Shown: positions 47,796 to 56,264 of the stretch, piece after piece
Layout: each line of letters begins with the position of its first letter
Position numbering within the stretch: the first letter of the stretch is position 1
Assembly: GCA_947628615.1 (NCBI GenBank)
Contig: CANRAO010000008.1
Location: 1 to 61,919, forward strand
Reading direction: 5' to 3'
Length of the DNA: 61,919 nt
Source: an uncultured Clostridia bacterium
GTDB lineage: Bacteria > Bacillota > Clostridia > Oscillospirales > Ruminococcaceae
The notes under the pieces: generated by a model
What the model was told of the DNA's origin: nothing
What the model saw: the letters and a program-made list of their open reading frames with translations, nothing else
Databases searched by the model: none
Program-made: the position numbers and the translations under genes

Positions 47796-48524
47796 TTGTT
47801 TGTAGTTGCAAAAAGCGATGTCGGCAAAACACGACAGGAAAATCAGGACAAATTCTGTATAAAAGTAATTGATGATGAAGTGGTTGCCGCCGTTGTTTGC
47901 GATGGAATGGGCGGCGCTCAGTCAGGTGGTCTTGCCAGTGAGATGGCGGCTAATACTGTTTTTGATCGCTTGCTTTTGAATTACAGAAATGACGCCGATG
48001 ACAACAGTATAAGAAATATGCTGATCACTTCTTTAACGGCTGCCAATACACTGGTTTATGAAAAGTCAAAAGAAGATGAAGACAAAATGGGTATGGGAAC
48101 TACCTGCATCGGTGCTATAATACGTAAGGATAAGGTTTATATTGCAAGCGTCGGAGACAGCCGTGCCTATCTTCTTGACGAAAACGGAATCACACAGATA
48201 ACAAACGACCATACTATTGTTGAAATTCTCTATGAACAGGGGAAGATAGAAAAAGACGATAAAAGCAGTCATGAAATGAGTCATATTATAACGAAGGCTG
48301 TTGGTACCGAACCGGATTTGGATCCGGATTATTTTGAAGTAGAACTAAAGCAAAATTCAGTAATTCTTATTTGCTCAGATGGACTTACCAATTATTGCAG
48401 TGATGAGCTCATATATAGCTATGTATATAATAAAGACCTTGAGCGCTCACTTGAAGATTTGATCAATTATGCAAATGAAAAAGGCGGTAAGGATAACATC
48501 ACAGTAGCAATTATAAAGAATTAG
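47796..48524 (+). CDS. prpC: PP2C-family protein phosphatase PrpC
   Basis: 242 residues, TTG start (GAGGGTGAG upstream). Metal-binding motifs: SDVGKTRQENQD, VCDGMGGAQSGG, SVGDSRAYL, ICSDGLTNY and GGKDNIT. Mg/Mn-dependent Ser/Thr phosphatase that reverses phosphorylation by PrkC, encoded immediately downstream. Confidence 0.95.
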   Translation: MFVVAKSDVGKTRQENQDKFCIKVIDDEVVAAVVCDGMGGAQSGGLASEMAANTVFDRLLLNYRNDADDNSIRNMLITSLTAANTLVYEKSKEDEDKMGMGTTCIGAIIRKDKVYIASVGDSRAYLLDENGITQITNDHTIVEILYEQGKIEKDDKSSHEMSHIITKAVGTEPDLDPDYFEVELKQNSVILICSDGLTNYCSDELIYSYVYNKDLERSLEDLINYANEKGGKDNITVAIIKN

Positions 48525-48544
48525 TGATAAGGGAGGAAAATGTT

Positions 48545-50686
48545 TTGGATGCTAATATAGGAAAAAAGCTTGACGGGAGATATGAAATTACCGAGCTTAT
48601 CGGTATCGGCGGAATGGCTGATGTTTATAAGGCTGTCGACATTATGGAAGACAGAACAGTTGCCGTTAAGATTCTGAAAAATGAGTTTTCAGAAAACGAA
48701 GAGTTTTTAAGAAGGTTCCGAAACGAAAGCAAGGCTATTGCTGTACTTTCACACCCTAATATTGTTAAGATATATGATGTAGGATTTTCAGATGAAATTC
48801 AGTATATTGTTATGGAATATATTGATGGTATAACATTAAAGGAATTCATAGAGCAGCAGGGTGTTTTAAGATGGAGAGACGCTGTGCATTTTATTACACA
48901 GGTTCTCAGGGCGCTTCAGCACGCTCATGACAGAGGTATTGTTCACAGAGACATAAAGCCTCAGAACATTATGCTCTTTTCAGACGGCACTATAAAGGTA
49001 ATGGATTTCGGAATTGCACGCTTTTCACGTTCAGACGGAAAAACGCTTTCTGATAAAACGATTGGTTCGGTTCATTACATATCGCCCGAACAGGCAAGAG
49101 GCGATATTACCGACGAAAAAAGCGATATATACTCTGTTGGAGTTATGCTTTATGAAATGCTTACGGGGAAAAAACCTTTTGACGCAGAAAATCCTGTTGC
49201 GGTAGCGCTTATGCACATGCAGGAGGTTGCAAAGAATCCAAGAGAGATAATAAGCACTATTCCCGAACCTTTAGAGGAAATTGTGTACCATGCAATGGAA
49301 AGAAATCCGTCAAGAAGGTATCAGTCAGCTTCTGAAATGATAAAGGATATTGAAGCCTTTAAGCACAATCCGGATATAATATTCGGATATAAGAATATGA
49401 ATGAGGTTGATGCTCACAAATCGAGCGAATCAACTATATTTTTCAATCCAGTTAAAAATGATGAAAATAATTCGGATGACAGTGATATAATAGACGTCGA
49501 TCCGAATGCTCCTGCTGAAACTTATAATAACTATCCTGATGATTATTACGACGAAGAGGATGAAGAGCCGGTTAGAAAGCGTTCGTATGTTGTTCCGATT
49601 TTGTCGGCAGTTACTGTGGCGGTTGTAATAATTGCAGCAGTAGTAATTCTGTTTATGGTTATTAAATCTGATGCTTTCGGAAGTAATACCAATAAGGTTG
49701 AGATTCCAAACTTTGTAGGACAATCAATTGTCGACGCTAAAAATGAATACGGAGAAAAGTTAATATTTATTATTGAATCAGAATTCAACGATGAATATGC
49801 TAAGGATATTATTTATGAGCAAGATATTCCTCAGGGAACTATTAAGAAAGAGGGTTCAGAAATCAAAGTAACGGTTTCAAAGGGACCTAAGACATCTGTT
49901 ATTCCTGATTTGAAGAATCAGACGTATGAAGCAGCAAAATCTATGCTTGAAAGTCTTAATCTTGTGCCTATGCAGAGTCTTCTGCATGATGACGATATAG
50001 TAGAAGGCCGTGTAATTAAGACCAACCCTGAAACAAATGAGGAAGTTCCTCAGGGTTCGTCTATTACGGTGTTCGTCAGCAGTGGTCCGCTTGAGACTAA
50101 GGTTAAGGTTCCTTCGCTTGTTGGAAGAACTGAGGACGATGCAAAGGCATTACTCGAAGAAAATAAACTTAAATGTGAAGTTGAAAAAGTCGACACTGAT
50201 GAGGTTGATAAAGGAAAGGTTGTTTCACAATCTATTTCCAAGGGAACAAGCGTAGAAAGAGATACTGTAATAACCATTGGTGTTTCTACAGGAAAAGCAG
50301 CGTCTAAAACTGTAAATATTGATGTTTCCGTACCTGTAGGAGCATGGGGAAGCTACAAGCTATTGATATATGTCAACGGAAATCTTGAAAATACTCAGTC
50401 TTTAGGTGATGCTGAAACTGTTGCAGGCGGTTCTATAAGAGTTCCTGTTACGGGACAGGGAGAACAAACTGTATCTATTAAAGTACAGCGTGATAATGAT
50501 TCTGAAATGTACGGATCTTATAATGTAAACTTTGCTGAAGGCACTTATTCAGCCACATCGACAAATTCTAGTGCGTTTACGTCTATAACCCCTGAAAAGG
50601 AAACTACTTCATCTGAGACAGATACCACAGATAGTGAATCTGAAACGACTTCGTGGAGTCAGACAACAACAAATAATGCAGGTTAA
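48545..50686 (+). CDS. prkC: PASTA-domain Ser/Thr protein kinase PrkC
   Basis: 713 residues from the TTG at 48545, which has GGAGG 8 nt upstream; a GTG at 48524 inside the prpC stop is less likely. Active kinase: GIGGMADVYK, Lys42 in VAVKIL, Asp136 in VHRDIKPQN, DFGIARF. An acidic juxtamembrane stretch, one membrane helix (about 345-370), three PASTA domains (about 377-445, 446-512, 513-580), a beta-rich module with VGAWGSYKLLIYV, and a Ser/Thr-rich tail. Binds muropeptides outside and phosphorylates growth and spore-germination targets. Full catalytic motifs contrast with the pseudokinase at 27982. Confidence 0.95.
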   Translation: MDANIGKKLDGRYEITELIGIGGMADVYKAVDIMEDRTVAVKILKNEFSENEEFLRRFRNESKAIAVLSHPNIVKIYDVGFSDEIQYIVMEYIDGITLKEFIEQQGVLRWRDAVHFITQVLRALQHAHDRGIVHRDIKPQNIMLFSDGTIKVMDFGIARFSRSDGKTLSDKTIGSVHYISPEQARGDITDEKSDIYSVGVMLYEMLTGKKPFDAENPVAVALMHMQEVAKNPREIISTIPEPLEEIVYHAMERNPSRRYQSASEMIKDIEAFKHNPDIIFGYKNMNEVDAHKSSESTIFFNPVKNDENNSDDSDIIDVDPNAPAETYNNYPDDYYDEEDEEPVRKRSYVVPILSAVTVAVVIIAAVVILFMVIKSDAFGSNTNKVEIPNFVGQSIVDAKNEYGEKLIFIIESEFNDEYAKDIIYEQDIPQGTIKKEGSEIKVTVSKGPKTSVIPDLKNQTYEAAKSMLESLNLVPMQSLLHDDDIVEGRVIKTNPETNEEVPQGSSITVFVSSGPLETKVKVPSLVGRTEDDAKALLEENKLKCEVEKVDTDEVDKGKVVSQSISKGTSVERDTVITIGVSTGKAASKTVNIDVSVPVGAWGSYKLLIYVNGNLENTQSLGDAETVAGGSIRVPVTGQGEQTVSIKVQRDNDSEMYGSYNVNFAEGTYSATSTNSSAFTSITPEKETTSSETDTTDSESETTSWSQTTTNNAG

Positions 50687-50690
50687 TTGA

Positions 50691-51572
50691 ATGAATAAAG
50701 AGGGACTAATTATAAAACTGATCGGAGGCATCTACTTTGTAGAAGCCTCTGATGCTATATATGAGTGCAAAGCAAAGGGTTCGTTCAGAAATGATAATAT
50801 GTCTCCCGTATGCGGAGACAGGGTAGAAATTCTTATAAAAGACGGAGAAACTCCTGTCATTACCAAGGTCTATGAGCGAAAGTCTTTTATAATAAGACCT
50901 CAACTCGCAAACCTTGATTACCTTGTATTGGTCAATTCTGTCTGTGAACCTTCTCCAAACCTGCTTTTGATTGATAAGTTCATTGCTATTGCCGAATATA
51001 AGGGGATAGAACCCGTCGTCGTTTTCACTAAGATCGATAAGAAAAGTGCAGATGATCTTATGTCTATTTATGATAAGGTTGGTGTAAAGGTTTATTCTGC
51101 TGATAATACAACAGGTCAAGGGAGCGATGAAATAAAAGAACTTCTTAAGGGGAAGCTGTCTGCTTTTACAGGTAATACGGGTGTTGGTAAATCCAGTCTT
51201 CTAAATAATCTTTTTCCTGGTCTTAATTTAGATACTGGTGAGGTCAGTAAGAAATTAGGACGTGGAAAGCATACCACAAGATGTATTGAACTCTTTAAAT
51301 TAGCAGACGGCGGATACATTGCAGATACGCCTGGGTTTTCCTCATTTGATACAAATAAATATGACATAATCTTTAAAGATGAACTTGCCTCCTGCTTCAG
51401 AGAATTCGGCGAATTTATAGGCAAATGCAGATTTCAGGACTGCAATCACATCAGCGAACCGGGATGTGAGGTAATTAATGCTGTAAATAACGGCATTATT
51501 GCAAAATCACGGCATGAAAGCTATGTAAAAATGTTTGAGGAAGCGAAAGATCTTAAAGAGTGGGAGCACTGA
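50691..51572 (+). CDS. rsgA: Ribosome small-subunit GTPase RsgA
   Basis: 293 residues. OB-fold front, then a circularly permuted GTPase: G4 TKID comes before G1 GNTGVGKSS and G3 DTPGFSS; C-terminal zinc site CxxxxxxxC with HisCys (CRFQDCNHISEPGC). Helps 30S maturation. Four bases after prkC with only a weak GCAGGT site, so coupling to prkC is likely. Confidence 0.95.
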   Translation: MNKEGLIIKLIGGIYFVEASDAIYECKAKGSFRNDNMSPVCGDRVEILIKDGETPVITKVYERKSFIIRPQLANLDYLVLVNSVCEPSPNLLLIDKFIAIAEYKGIEPVVVFTKIDKKSADDLMSIYDKVGVKVYSADNTTGQGSDEIKELLKGKLSAFTGNTGVGKSSLLNNLFPGLNLDTGEVSKKLGRGKHTTRCIELFKLADGGYIADTPGFSSFDTNKYDIIFKDELASCFREFGEFIGKCRFQDCNHISEPGCEVINAVNNGIIAKSRHESYVKMFEEAKDLKEWEH

Positions 51573-51577
51573 CCGTT

Positions 51578-52201
51578 ATGAAAAAATGTCTTATAACAGG
51601 TGGCTGTGAAATTATCAATACAAAATGGCTACAAAACATTTCAAAGCAGTATGACTATATAATTGCAGCGGATAGTGGATATAAAACTCTTAAAAAGTCT
51701 GGCATTAATATTGACATTGCAATTGGTGATTTTGATTCGTTGGGTTATATTCCTGATGATGTCAAGGTTCTAAAGCTGGAAGTTGAAAAGGACGATACTG
51801 ATATAATGTCGTCAGTAAGATATGCACTTAGCAATGGTGCAAAAGAAATAGCAATAATCGGCGGAATAGGAGGACGTCTGGATCATACTGTTGCCAATAT
51901 TCAAACGCTGGGCTTTATTGCCGATAACAAAGCAATAGGAGTTCTTATTGACGAAAATAATGAAGTCAGAGGTCTTTTGCCAGGTGAGTATGAGTTTGGA
52001 AAAAGAAACGGATATTCACTTTCGACATTTTCATTAACTGATAAGGTTACAGGTCTTTGTGAAAGCGGGGTAAAATACTCTCTTGACAATGCAGTTCTGA
52101 CAAATAAATTTCCGTTTGGTGTGTCAAATGAAATAATTGACGAGAGCGCAGTTATTTCATTTGAGGAAGGTATTTTGCTAGTGTGCTTTTCAAAGCTGTA
52201 A
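51578..52201 (+). CDS. thiN: Thiamine pyrophosphokinase
   Basis: 207 residues. AADSGYKTL, IGDFDSLG, the ATP-binding Asp-rich KDDTDIMSSV, and GGIGGRLDHTVANI are the family motifs. Transfers pyrophosphate from ATP to thiamine. The gene rpe, which normally sits between rsgA and thiN in Firmicutes, is absent. ATG 51578 has GGGAG 11 nt upstream. Confidence 0.92.
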   Translation: MKKCLITGGCEIINTKWLQNISKQYDYIIAADSGYKTLKKSGINIDIAIGDFDSLGYIPDDVKVLKLEVEKDDTDIMSSVRYALSNGAKEIAIIGGIGGRLDHTVANIQTLGFIADNKAIGVLIDENNEVRGLLPGEYEFGKRNGYSLSTFSLTDKVTGLCESGVKYSLDNAVLTNKFPFGVSNEIIDESAVISFEEGILLVCFSKL

Positions 52202-52258
52202 CAATAAACGGCTTATTAGAATATTATAAAGTATTCTTATCATGAGAGGAGAGTACAT

Positions 52259-52342
52259 ATGAAAATAGTGTTGGTCAAACCTCCGAAGATCCTTTCGGGA
52301 ATACTTAGAATGGTATTTAAGATTAAAGGTCCGGAATACTAA
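52259..52342 (+). CDS. spoVM: SpoVM, forespore-membrane curvature-sensing peptide (27 aa)
   Basis: The product starts MKIVLVKPPKILSGILR. Aligned without gaps to the 26-residue B. subtilis SpoVM, residues Lys2, Lys7, Pro9, Lys10, Leu12, Gly14, Ile15 and Arg17 are the same; Pro9 is the residue known to be needed for localisation. The amphipathic helix inserts shallowly in the outer forespore membrane and anchors SpoIVA, also encoded here at 20000-21478. Location after thiN is the same as in Bacillus. AGGAGA lies upstream; a terminator follows. Confidence 0.93.
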   Translation: MKIVLVKPPKILSGILRMVFKIKGPEY

Positions 52343-52348
52343 ATAATT

Positions 52349-52375
52349 GTGCTTAGCTTGTGCTGAGCACTTTTT
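52349..52375 (+). terminator. Terminator of the housekeeping cluster after spoVM
   Basis: GTGCTTAGC-TTGT-GCTGAGCAC, 9-bp stem with one wobble, then TTTTT. Confidence 0.9.
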
Positions 52376-52424
52376 CATAAAAATGATACTTCAGCATATA
52401 AATAAATATCTGTAGATCCGAAAT

Positions 52425-52464
52425 AAGGAGGTCTTTGCTCTCTAAGGGCAAAATGTTCTGTATG
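52425..52464 (+). promoter_or_regulatory. Hairpin-bridged ribosome binding site of the M50 protease gene
   Basis: AAGGAGGT (52425-52432), one base, then TTTGCTCT-CTA-AGGGCAAA (52434-52452), an 8-bp stem with a 3-nt loop, immediately followed by ATG (52453) and a second ATG (52462). Looping out the stem leaves 11 nt to the second ATG. Confidence 0.5.
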
Positions 52465-53034
52465 TTGGAATTCTCATTAAAGAATTATAAAATCAAGCTA
52501 TCATTCAGTTTTTTTGCAGTTCTGGCTGTTCTGTTTTTCATCGGAGATAATTTTGCCGTCATAACAGCATTGCTATGCTGTTTTTTACATGAGTTTGGAC
52601 ATATGGTAATGATGTATAAATTTTCAGTACCGATAAATGAGATAACTCTTTACGGCGGCGGAATAAAACTGAAAAGCGATACAGACAGGCTGTACAGTAG
52701 GAAAAGCGAAATATGTGTTCTTCTTGCCGGAGCAGGAGTAAATATTTTATGCTTTTTTATTTTCAAGGGATTTCTTACGCAGCTTGCGTATACAAGCCTT
52801 ATCCTGGGACTTTTTAATCTTCTTCCGTTTAAATATTTCGACGGAGGACGTGTATTACAGCTGATATTTGAGGATTCGGTATCTGTTTATATGTACTCAG
52901 CATACAAGGTTTTACGTTCGCTGCTTATACTTGTAACAATCAGTGTAATAATTATAATGATATATAAGGGCATAACAAATTTATCGCTTATCATAACACT
53001 ATTATACATTGTTGTTTCTGAAATTCTTTGTTGA
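52462..53034 (+). CDS. M50-family site-2 protease (SpoIVFB-like fold)
   Basis: 190 residues, four to six membrane helices. Zinc motif LHEFGHMVMM (HExxH) in the second helix and the third ligand Asp in FKYFDGGRVLQL. An intramembrane zinc protease; the compact size and GGGIKL segment resemble SpoIVFB, but assignment to pro-sigma processing cannot be made from sequence alone and no spoIVFA is adjacent. Start uncertain: TTG 52435, ATG 52453 or ATG 52462; see the hairpin entry. Confidence 0.8.
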   Translation: MLEFSLKNYKIKLSFSFFAVLAVLFFIGDNFAVITALLCCFLHEFGHMVMMYKFSVPINEITLYGGGIKLKSDTDRLYSRKSEICVLLAGAGVNILCFFIFKGFLTQLAYTSLILGLFNLLPFKYFDGGRVLQLIFEDSVSVYMYSAYKVLRSLLILVTISVIIIMIYKGITNLSLIITLLYIVVSEILC

Positions 53035-53087
53035 TTTATTTGCAAATTGTTATACATAAAATATTAATAAAAAATTCAGGAAATATC

Positions 53088-53116
53088 TTGAATTTATAAT
53101 TTCTTTATGATATAAT
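53088..53116 (+). promoter_or_regulatory. Promoter of rplS
   Basis: TTGAAT, 17 bp, TATAAT. The predicted start (about 53121-53123) coincides with the 5' end of the leader stem. Confidence 0.8.
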
Positions 53117-53120
53117 ATAT

Positions 53121-53234
53121 AGGCATTTGAATTACCGTCGTTAAAAGCGACGAGAGTTAATGCCTGCTTGTTAAGGCAAGACATTAAAGCGGACAGTCCT
53201 CTGATTTTGTGAAGCAAAATGTATGAATGTCTGA
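53121..53234 (+). promoter_or_regulatory. L19-type ribosomal protein leader RNA
   Basis: Stem AGGCAT...ATGCCT encloses CGTCG-TTAAAAG-CGACG; a second hairpin pairs GATTTTG with CAAAAT and a flanking GACA...TGTC pair. Position between promoter and rplS fits the L19 autoregulatory leader known in Firmicutes. Fold drawn by eye. Confidence 0.55.
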
Positions 53235-53256
53235 AAATAATTAGGAGGTATTTAAA

Positions 53257-53601
53257 GTGGACGCTTTAAAGCTAATTTCAAATTCAAGTATGAAATCTGA
53301 AGTTCCCGTTCTTAGCATTGGAGATACTGTAAGGGTACATGTTAAGATCAAGGAAGGCGATAAGTCAAGAATTCAAATTTTTGAGGGAACAGTTATAGCT
53401 AAAAAGCATGGCGGAATTAATGAAACTTTTACAGTTCGCCGAGTTGCTCATGGCTGCGGAATTGAAAGAGTTTTCCCGCTTCATTCACCTGTTGTTGAAA
53501 AGGTTGAAGTAGTAAGAAGCGGTCGTGTACGCAGAGCTAAGCTCTACTATCTGAGAAACAGAGTAGGTAAAGCTGCTAAGGTTAAAGAAGCAATTAAATA
53601 A
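53257..53601 (+). CDS. rplS: 50S ribosomal protein L19
   Basis: 114 residues, GTG start with AGGAGG 8 nt upstream. [49 protein letters not shown] and the basic [11 protein letters not shown] tail are the L19 signature. It sits at the 30S-50S interface. Confidence 0.97.
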   Translation: MDALKLISNSSMKSEVPVLSIGDTVRVHVKIKEGDKSRIQIFEGTVIAKKHGGINETFTVRRVAHGCGIERVFPLHSPVVEKVEVVRSGRVRRAKLYYLRNRVGKAAKVKEAIK

Positions 53602-53609
53602 TTGTTTAT

Positions 53610-53640
53610 AAAGGAGCAAAGTAATTTTGTTCCTTTTCTT
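53610..53640 (+). terminator. Terminator of rplS
   Basis: AAAGGAGCAAA pairs with TTTGTTCCTTT (one G-U) around a 5-nt loop, then TTCTTTTT. Confidence 0.8.
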
Positions 53641-53651
53641 TTTAAAAGTAC

Positions 53652-53680
53652 TTGAATTTTGTATGTTTTTTTGTTAGAAT
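53652..53680 (+). promoter_or_regulatory. Promoter of lepB
   Basis: TTGAAT, 17 bp, TAGAAT. Confidence 0.6.
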
Positions 53681-53712
53681 TAAGATATATTTTATAAAAA
53701 GAGGTACTATAA

Positions 53713-54297
53713 ATGGAAGATAAAAGCAACGAGATTTACAGTAATGAAGATTATAATAAATTTAAAGAAAAAAAATCTATCGGAAACGAATTAATGGAAT
53801 GGCTTGAATCAATAGCTATTTCAATTTTTATAGTGATATTGGTATTTACTTTTGTTTTCAGAATTGTAATTGTTGACGGAAGTTCAATGGTTCCTACACT
53901 TCAGGACGGGCAAAGACTGATTATATCCCATCTTTTTTACACTCCAAAGCAGGGGGATATAGTTGTTGTAAACAGCCCGGGACTTAATAAAACTATAATT
54001 AAAAGAGTTATTGCTACTGAAGGGCAGACTGTTGATATTGATTTTGAAAAGCATACTGTTACTGTTGACGGAAAGGTTTTAGATGAGCCATATATTAATG
54101 AACCGACAGCTAGAAATGACGGTGGAAATACTTATCCTTTAGTTGTACCGGAAGATACTATTTTTGTTATGGGAGATAACAGGAACAATTCTACTGACAG
54201 CAGAAGTCCTTATGTAGGATATATTTCAATTGACGATGTGTTAGGAAAGGCTGTATTCAGAATTTTTCCTTTTGACTGCTTTGGCAGGATAAAATAG
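53713..54297 (+). CDS. lepB: Type I signal peptidase
   Basis: 194 residues. One N-terminal membrane helix (about 30-52), catalytic Ser in GSSMVPTL, catalytic Lys in IIKRVIATEG, and MGDNRNNSTDSR. Cleaves signal peptides of exported proteins such as the GH5 enzyme of this window. GAGGT upstream of ATG. Confidence 0.95.
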   Translation: MEDKSNEIYSNEDYNKFKEKKSIGNELMEWLESIAISIFIVILVFTFVFRIVIVDGSSMVPTLQDGQRLIISHLFYTPKQGDIVVVNSPGLNKTIIKRVIATEGQTVDIDFEKHTVTVDGKVLDEPYINEPTARNDGGNTYPLVVPEDTIFVMGDNRNNSTDSRSPYVGYISIDDVLGKAVFRIFPFDCFGRIK

Positions 54298-54368
54298 TTT
54301 TTGTTTAAAATTATAAAGTTAGCATCCTAAAATTTTTCAAAGATGAAATTGAAAAATGGGGTAAAATT

Positions 54369-55283
54369 ATGGTTTTGGGCGAATTAGAAAATAAGATATT
54401 GGAATTAGTTAATAGCGAAATTATTGACATAAACAAAGTCGAGGAGTTATTCAAAAATGGTGCAGATCCCAATGCGTTAGTGGATGACAAACCTGATTTG
54501 GACTTTGATAACAATATTCATTGGTCAACCTTTTTTACTTATTGTATTTTATCTTCTCAGCAAAACAATCCGGATTTTTACCCATTGTTAGAAGTCTTTA
54601 TAAAATACGGTCTGGATGTAAATAAATATGGATCGTCATTAATTGATGATTTTCATTTCATTTCTGATAGATGTGATATTTATGAAATGACAAAATTAGT
54701 TTTAAATCATGTAACTGACAGAACTAAAATTGAACCGGCATTATCAAGCATTAATACAGTAGAGTCTTGGTTAAATTGCAATATAGACGAAATATGTGAT
54801 GCTGAATCTAATGACTTTTATGGGTTATATGTGTTAGTAGAATCATTTCTCAATAATATTCCGTATAATTCATTCTATCGCTTGCCAAAGCAAATAAACG
54901 AAGAGTTTAAAAATATATATGTAAATGGTAATTTTGTATCAATAAATAAGAATAAACTATCAGTCGAAATAAATAAATTTGAAAAGTCAGTGACTACAAA
55001 AATTGTTATGGAGAATAACACATTAATTGTACAGGATAACCATAGCGTGTATATTAATAACGACGACACGCATACATATGAAGAAAATGAATTTACTGAT
55101 TATGCTAACTCTCATTTTAAGAATGAAAAAGTTATTGATATAAAGTTTAAACATTTTGAAGTAAAATTAAGTCCTGACTTATGTGCTCAAGATAGAGCGG
55201 TAACAATTAATTTTACAAATAATAAAAAGTTAAAATATGCGGTTGACATAGAAAATAATTTGATTACAATTGAAGTAATATAA
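54369..55283 (+). CDS. Ankyrin-like repeat protein of unknown function
   Basis: 304 residues, acidic, no signal peptide. Two degenerate ankyrin-like helices at the front (KVEELFKNGADPNAL and LLEVFIKYGLDVNKYG). The rest is Asn/Asp/Lys-rich with beta-type character and no family I recognise. It breaks the rplS-lepB-rbgA order usual in Firmicutes and is AT-richer than its neighbours, pointing to later insertion. Similar ankyrin-type proteins often act as immunity partners of polymorphic toxins; no toxin is adjacent here. GGGG site before ATG. Confidence 0.7.
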   Translation: MVLGELENKILELVNSEIIDINKVEELFKNGADPNALVDDKPDLDFDNNIHWSTFFTYCILSSQQNNPDFYPLLEVFIKYGLDVNKYGSSLIDDFHFISDRCDIYEMTKLVLNHVTDRTKIEPALSSINTVESWLNCNIDEICDAESNDFYGLYVLVESFLNNIPYNSFYRLPKQINEEFKNIYVNGNFVSINKNKLSVEINKFEKSVTTKIVMENNTLIVQDNHSVYINNDDTHTYEENEFTDYANSHFKNEKVIDIKFKHFEVKLSPDLCAQDRAVTINFTNNKKLKYAVDIENNLITIEVI

Positions 55284-55310
55284 TGAGGTAAGAAATTAAC
55301 TGTTAAAGGA

Positions 55311-56255
55311 ATGATAGCCATACAAGCAAAAGATATCAAGAATTCAAAACAAAAAAGTACAACAGAAGCCCCGATATCCTGGTTCCCCGGACATATGGCG
55401 AAAACACGCCGACTTATGCAGTCTAACTTAAAGCTTGTTGACGCAGTTGTTGAAATGACAGATGCAAGAATTCCTATTTCAAGCAGAAACCCGGAAATGG
55501 ACAGACTCGTTGGTTCAAAGCCAAGACTGGTTATTCTTAATAAATGTGATGCTGCCGATGAAACGGTTACCTCTATGTGGCTTGATTTCTATAAAAGAAA
55601 CGGCGTCAATGCTCTTTCAATGGATTGCAGGAGCGGTAAGGGAGTAAGTAAGTTTATTCCGGCACTAAAAGAGCTTTTAAACGATCAGATAGAAATATGG
55701 AACAGCAAAGGAATGGTCGGAAGACCTCTGAGAATAATGATTGTCGGAATCCCAAATGTAGGAAAATCATCTTTTATAAACAGACTTGCAGGCACTAAAC
55801 GAGCAAAGGTCGAGGACAGACCGGGAGTAACCAGAGGCAAGCAGTGGGTTTCAATTGGCAATGATATTGAATTACTTGATATGCCAGGAGTTTTATGGCC
55901 TAAGTTCGAGGACAAAACAGTAGGTGAGCATTTAGCTTTTACAGGTGCTGTTAAAGACGACATAATGGATTTAGAATATCTAGCTTGCAGACTTTTGCAA
56001 TTTTTATACGAGAATTATTCTGAGAATATTATAGAAAGATATAATATTAGTCTTGATAATATTCAAAATGACACAATGTCGCTTAGCGATTGCACATTGG
56101 GCTTTGAAATTCTTGAAAGAATCGGAAAGAAGCGTGGATTTCTTATTTCAGGCGGAGAGATAAATACTGAGAGAACCGCTGTAACTGTGTTAGATGAATT
56201 CAGAGGCGGAAAATTGGGACGTTTGTCAATAGAAAAGCCGGGAGATATTAAATAG
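55311..56255 (+). CDS. rbgA: Ribosome biogenesis GTPase RbgA (YlqF)
   Basis: 314 residues. WFPGHMAKTRR at the front, circularly permuted GTPase with NKCD before GIPNVGKSS, and DMPGVLWPKFE. Needed for late 50S assembly. The N-terminus carries about 20 extra residues before WFPGHM (usual start MxIxWFPGHM), and AAAGGA directly abuts the ATG, so initiation is unclear. Confidence 0.94.
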   Translation: MIAIQAKDIKNSKQKSTTEAPISWFPGHMAKTRRLMQSNLKLVDAVVEMTDARIPISSRNPEMDRLVGSKPRLVILNKCDAADETVTSMWLDFYKRNGVNALSMDCRSGKGVSKFIPALKELLNDQIEIWNSKGMVGRPLRIMIVGIPNVGKSSFINRLAGTKRAKVEDRPGVTRGKQWVSIGNDIELLDMPGVLWPKFEDKTVGEHLAFTGAVKDDIMDLEYLACRLLQFLYENYSENIIERYNISLDNIQNDTMSLSDCTLGFEILERIGKKRGFLISGGEINTERTAVTVLDEFRGGKLGRLSIEKPGDIK

Positions 56256-56264
56256 GATAAGAGT

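Noticed and set aside
52462-53034. Definite SpoIVFB assignment
   Set aside because: The zinc motifs fit all M50 proteases and there is no spoIVFA partner or sporulation promoter next to it.
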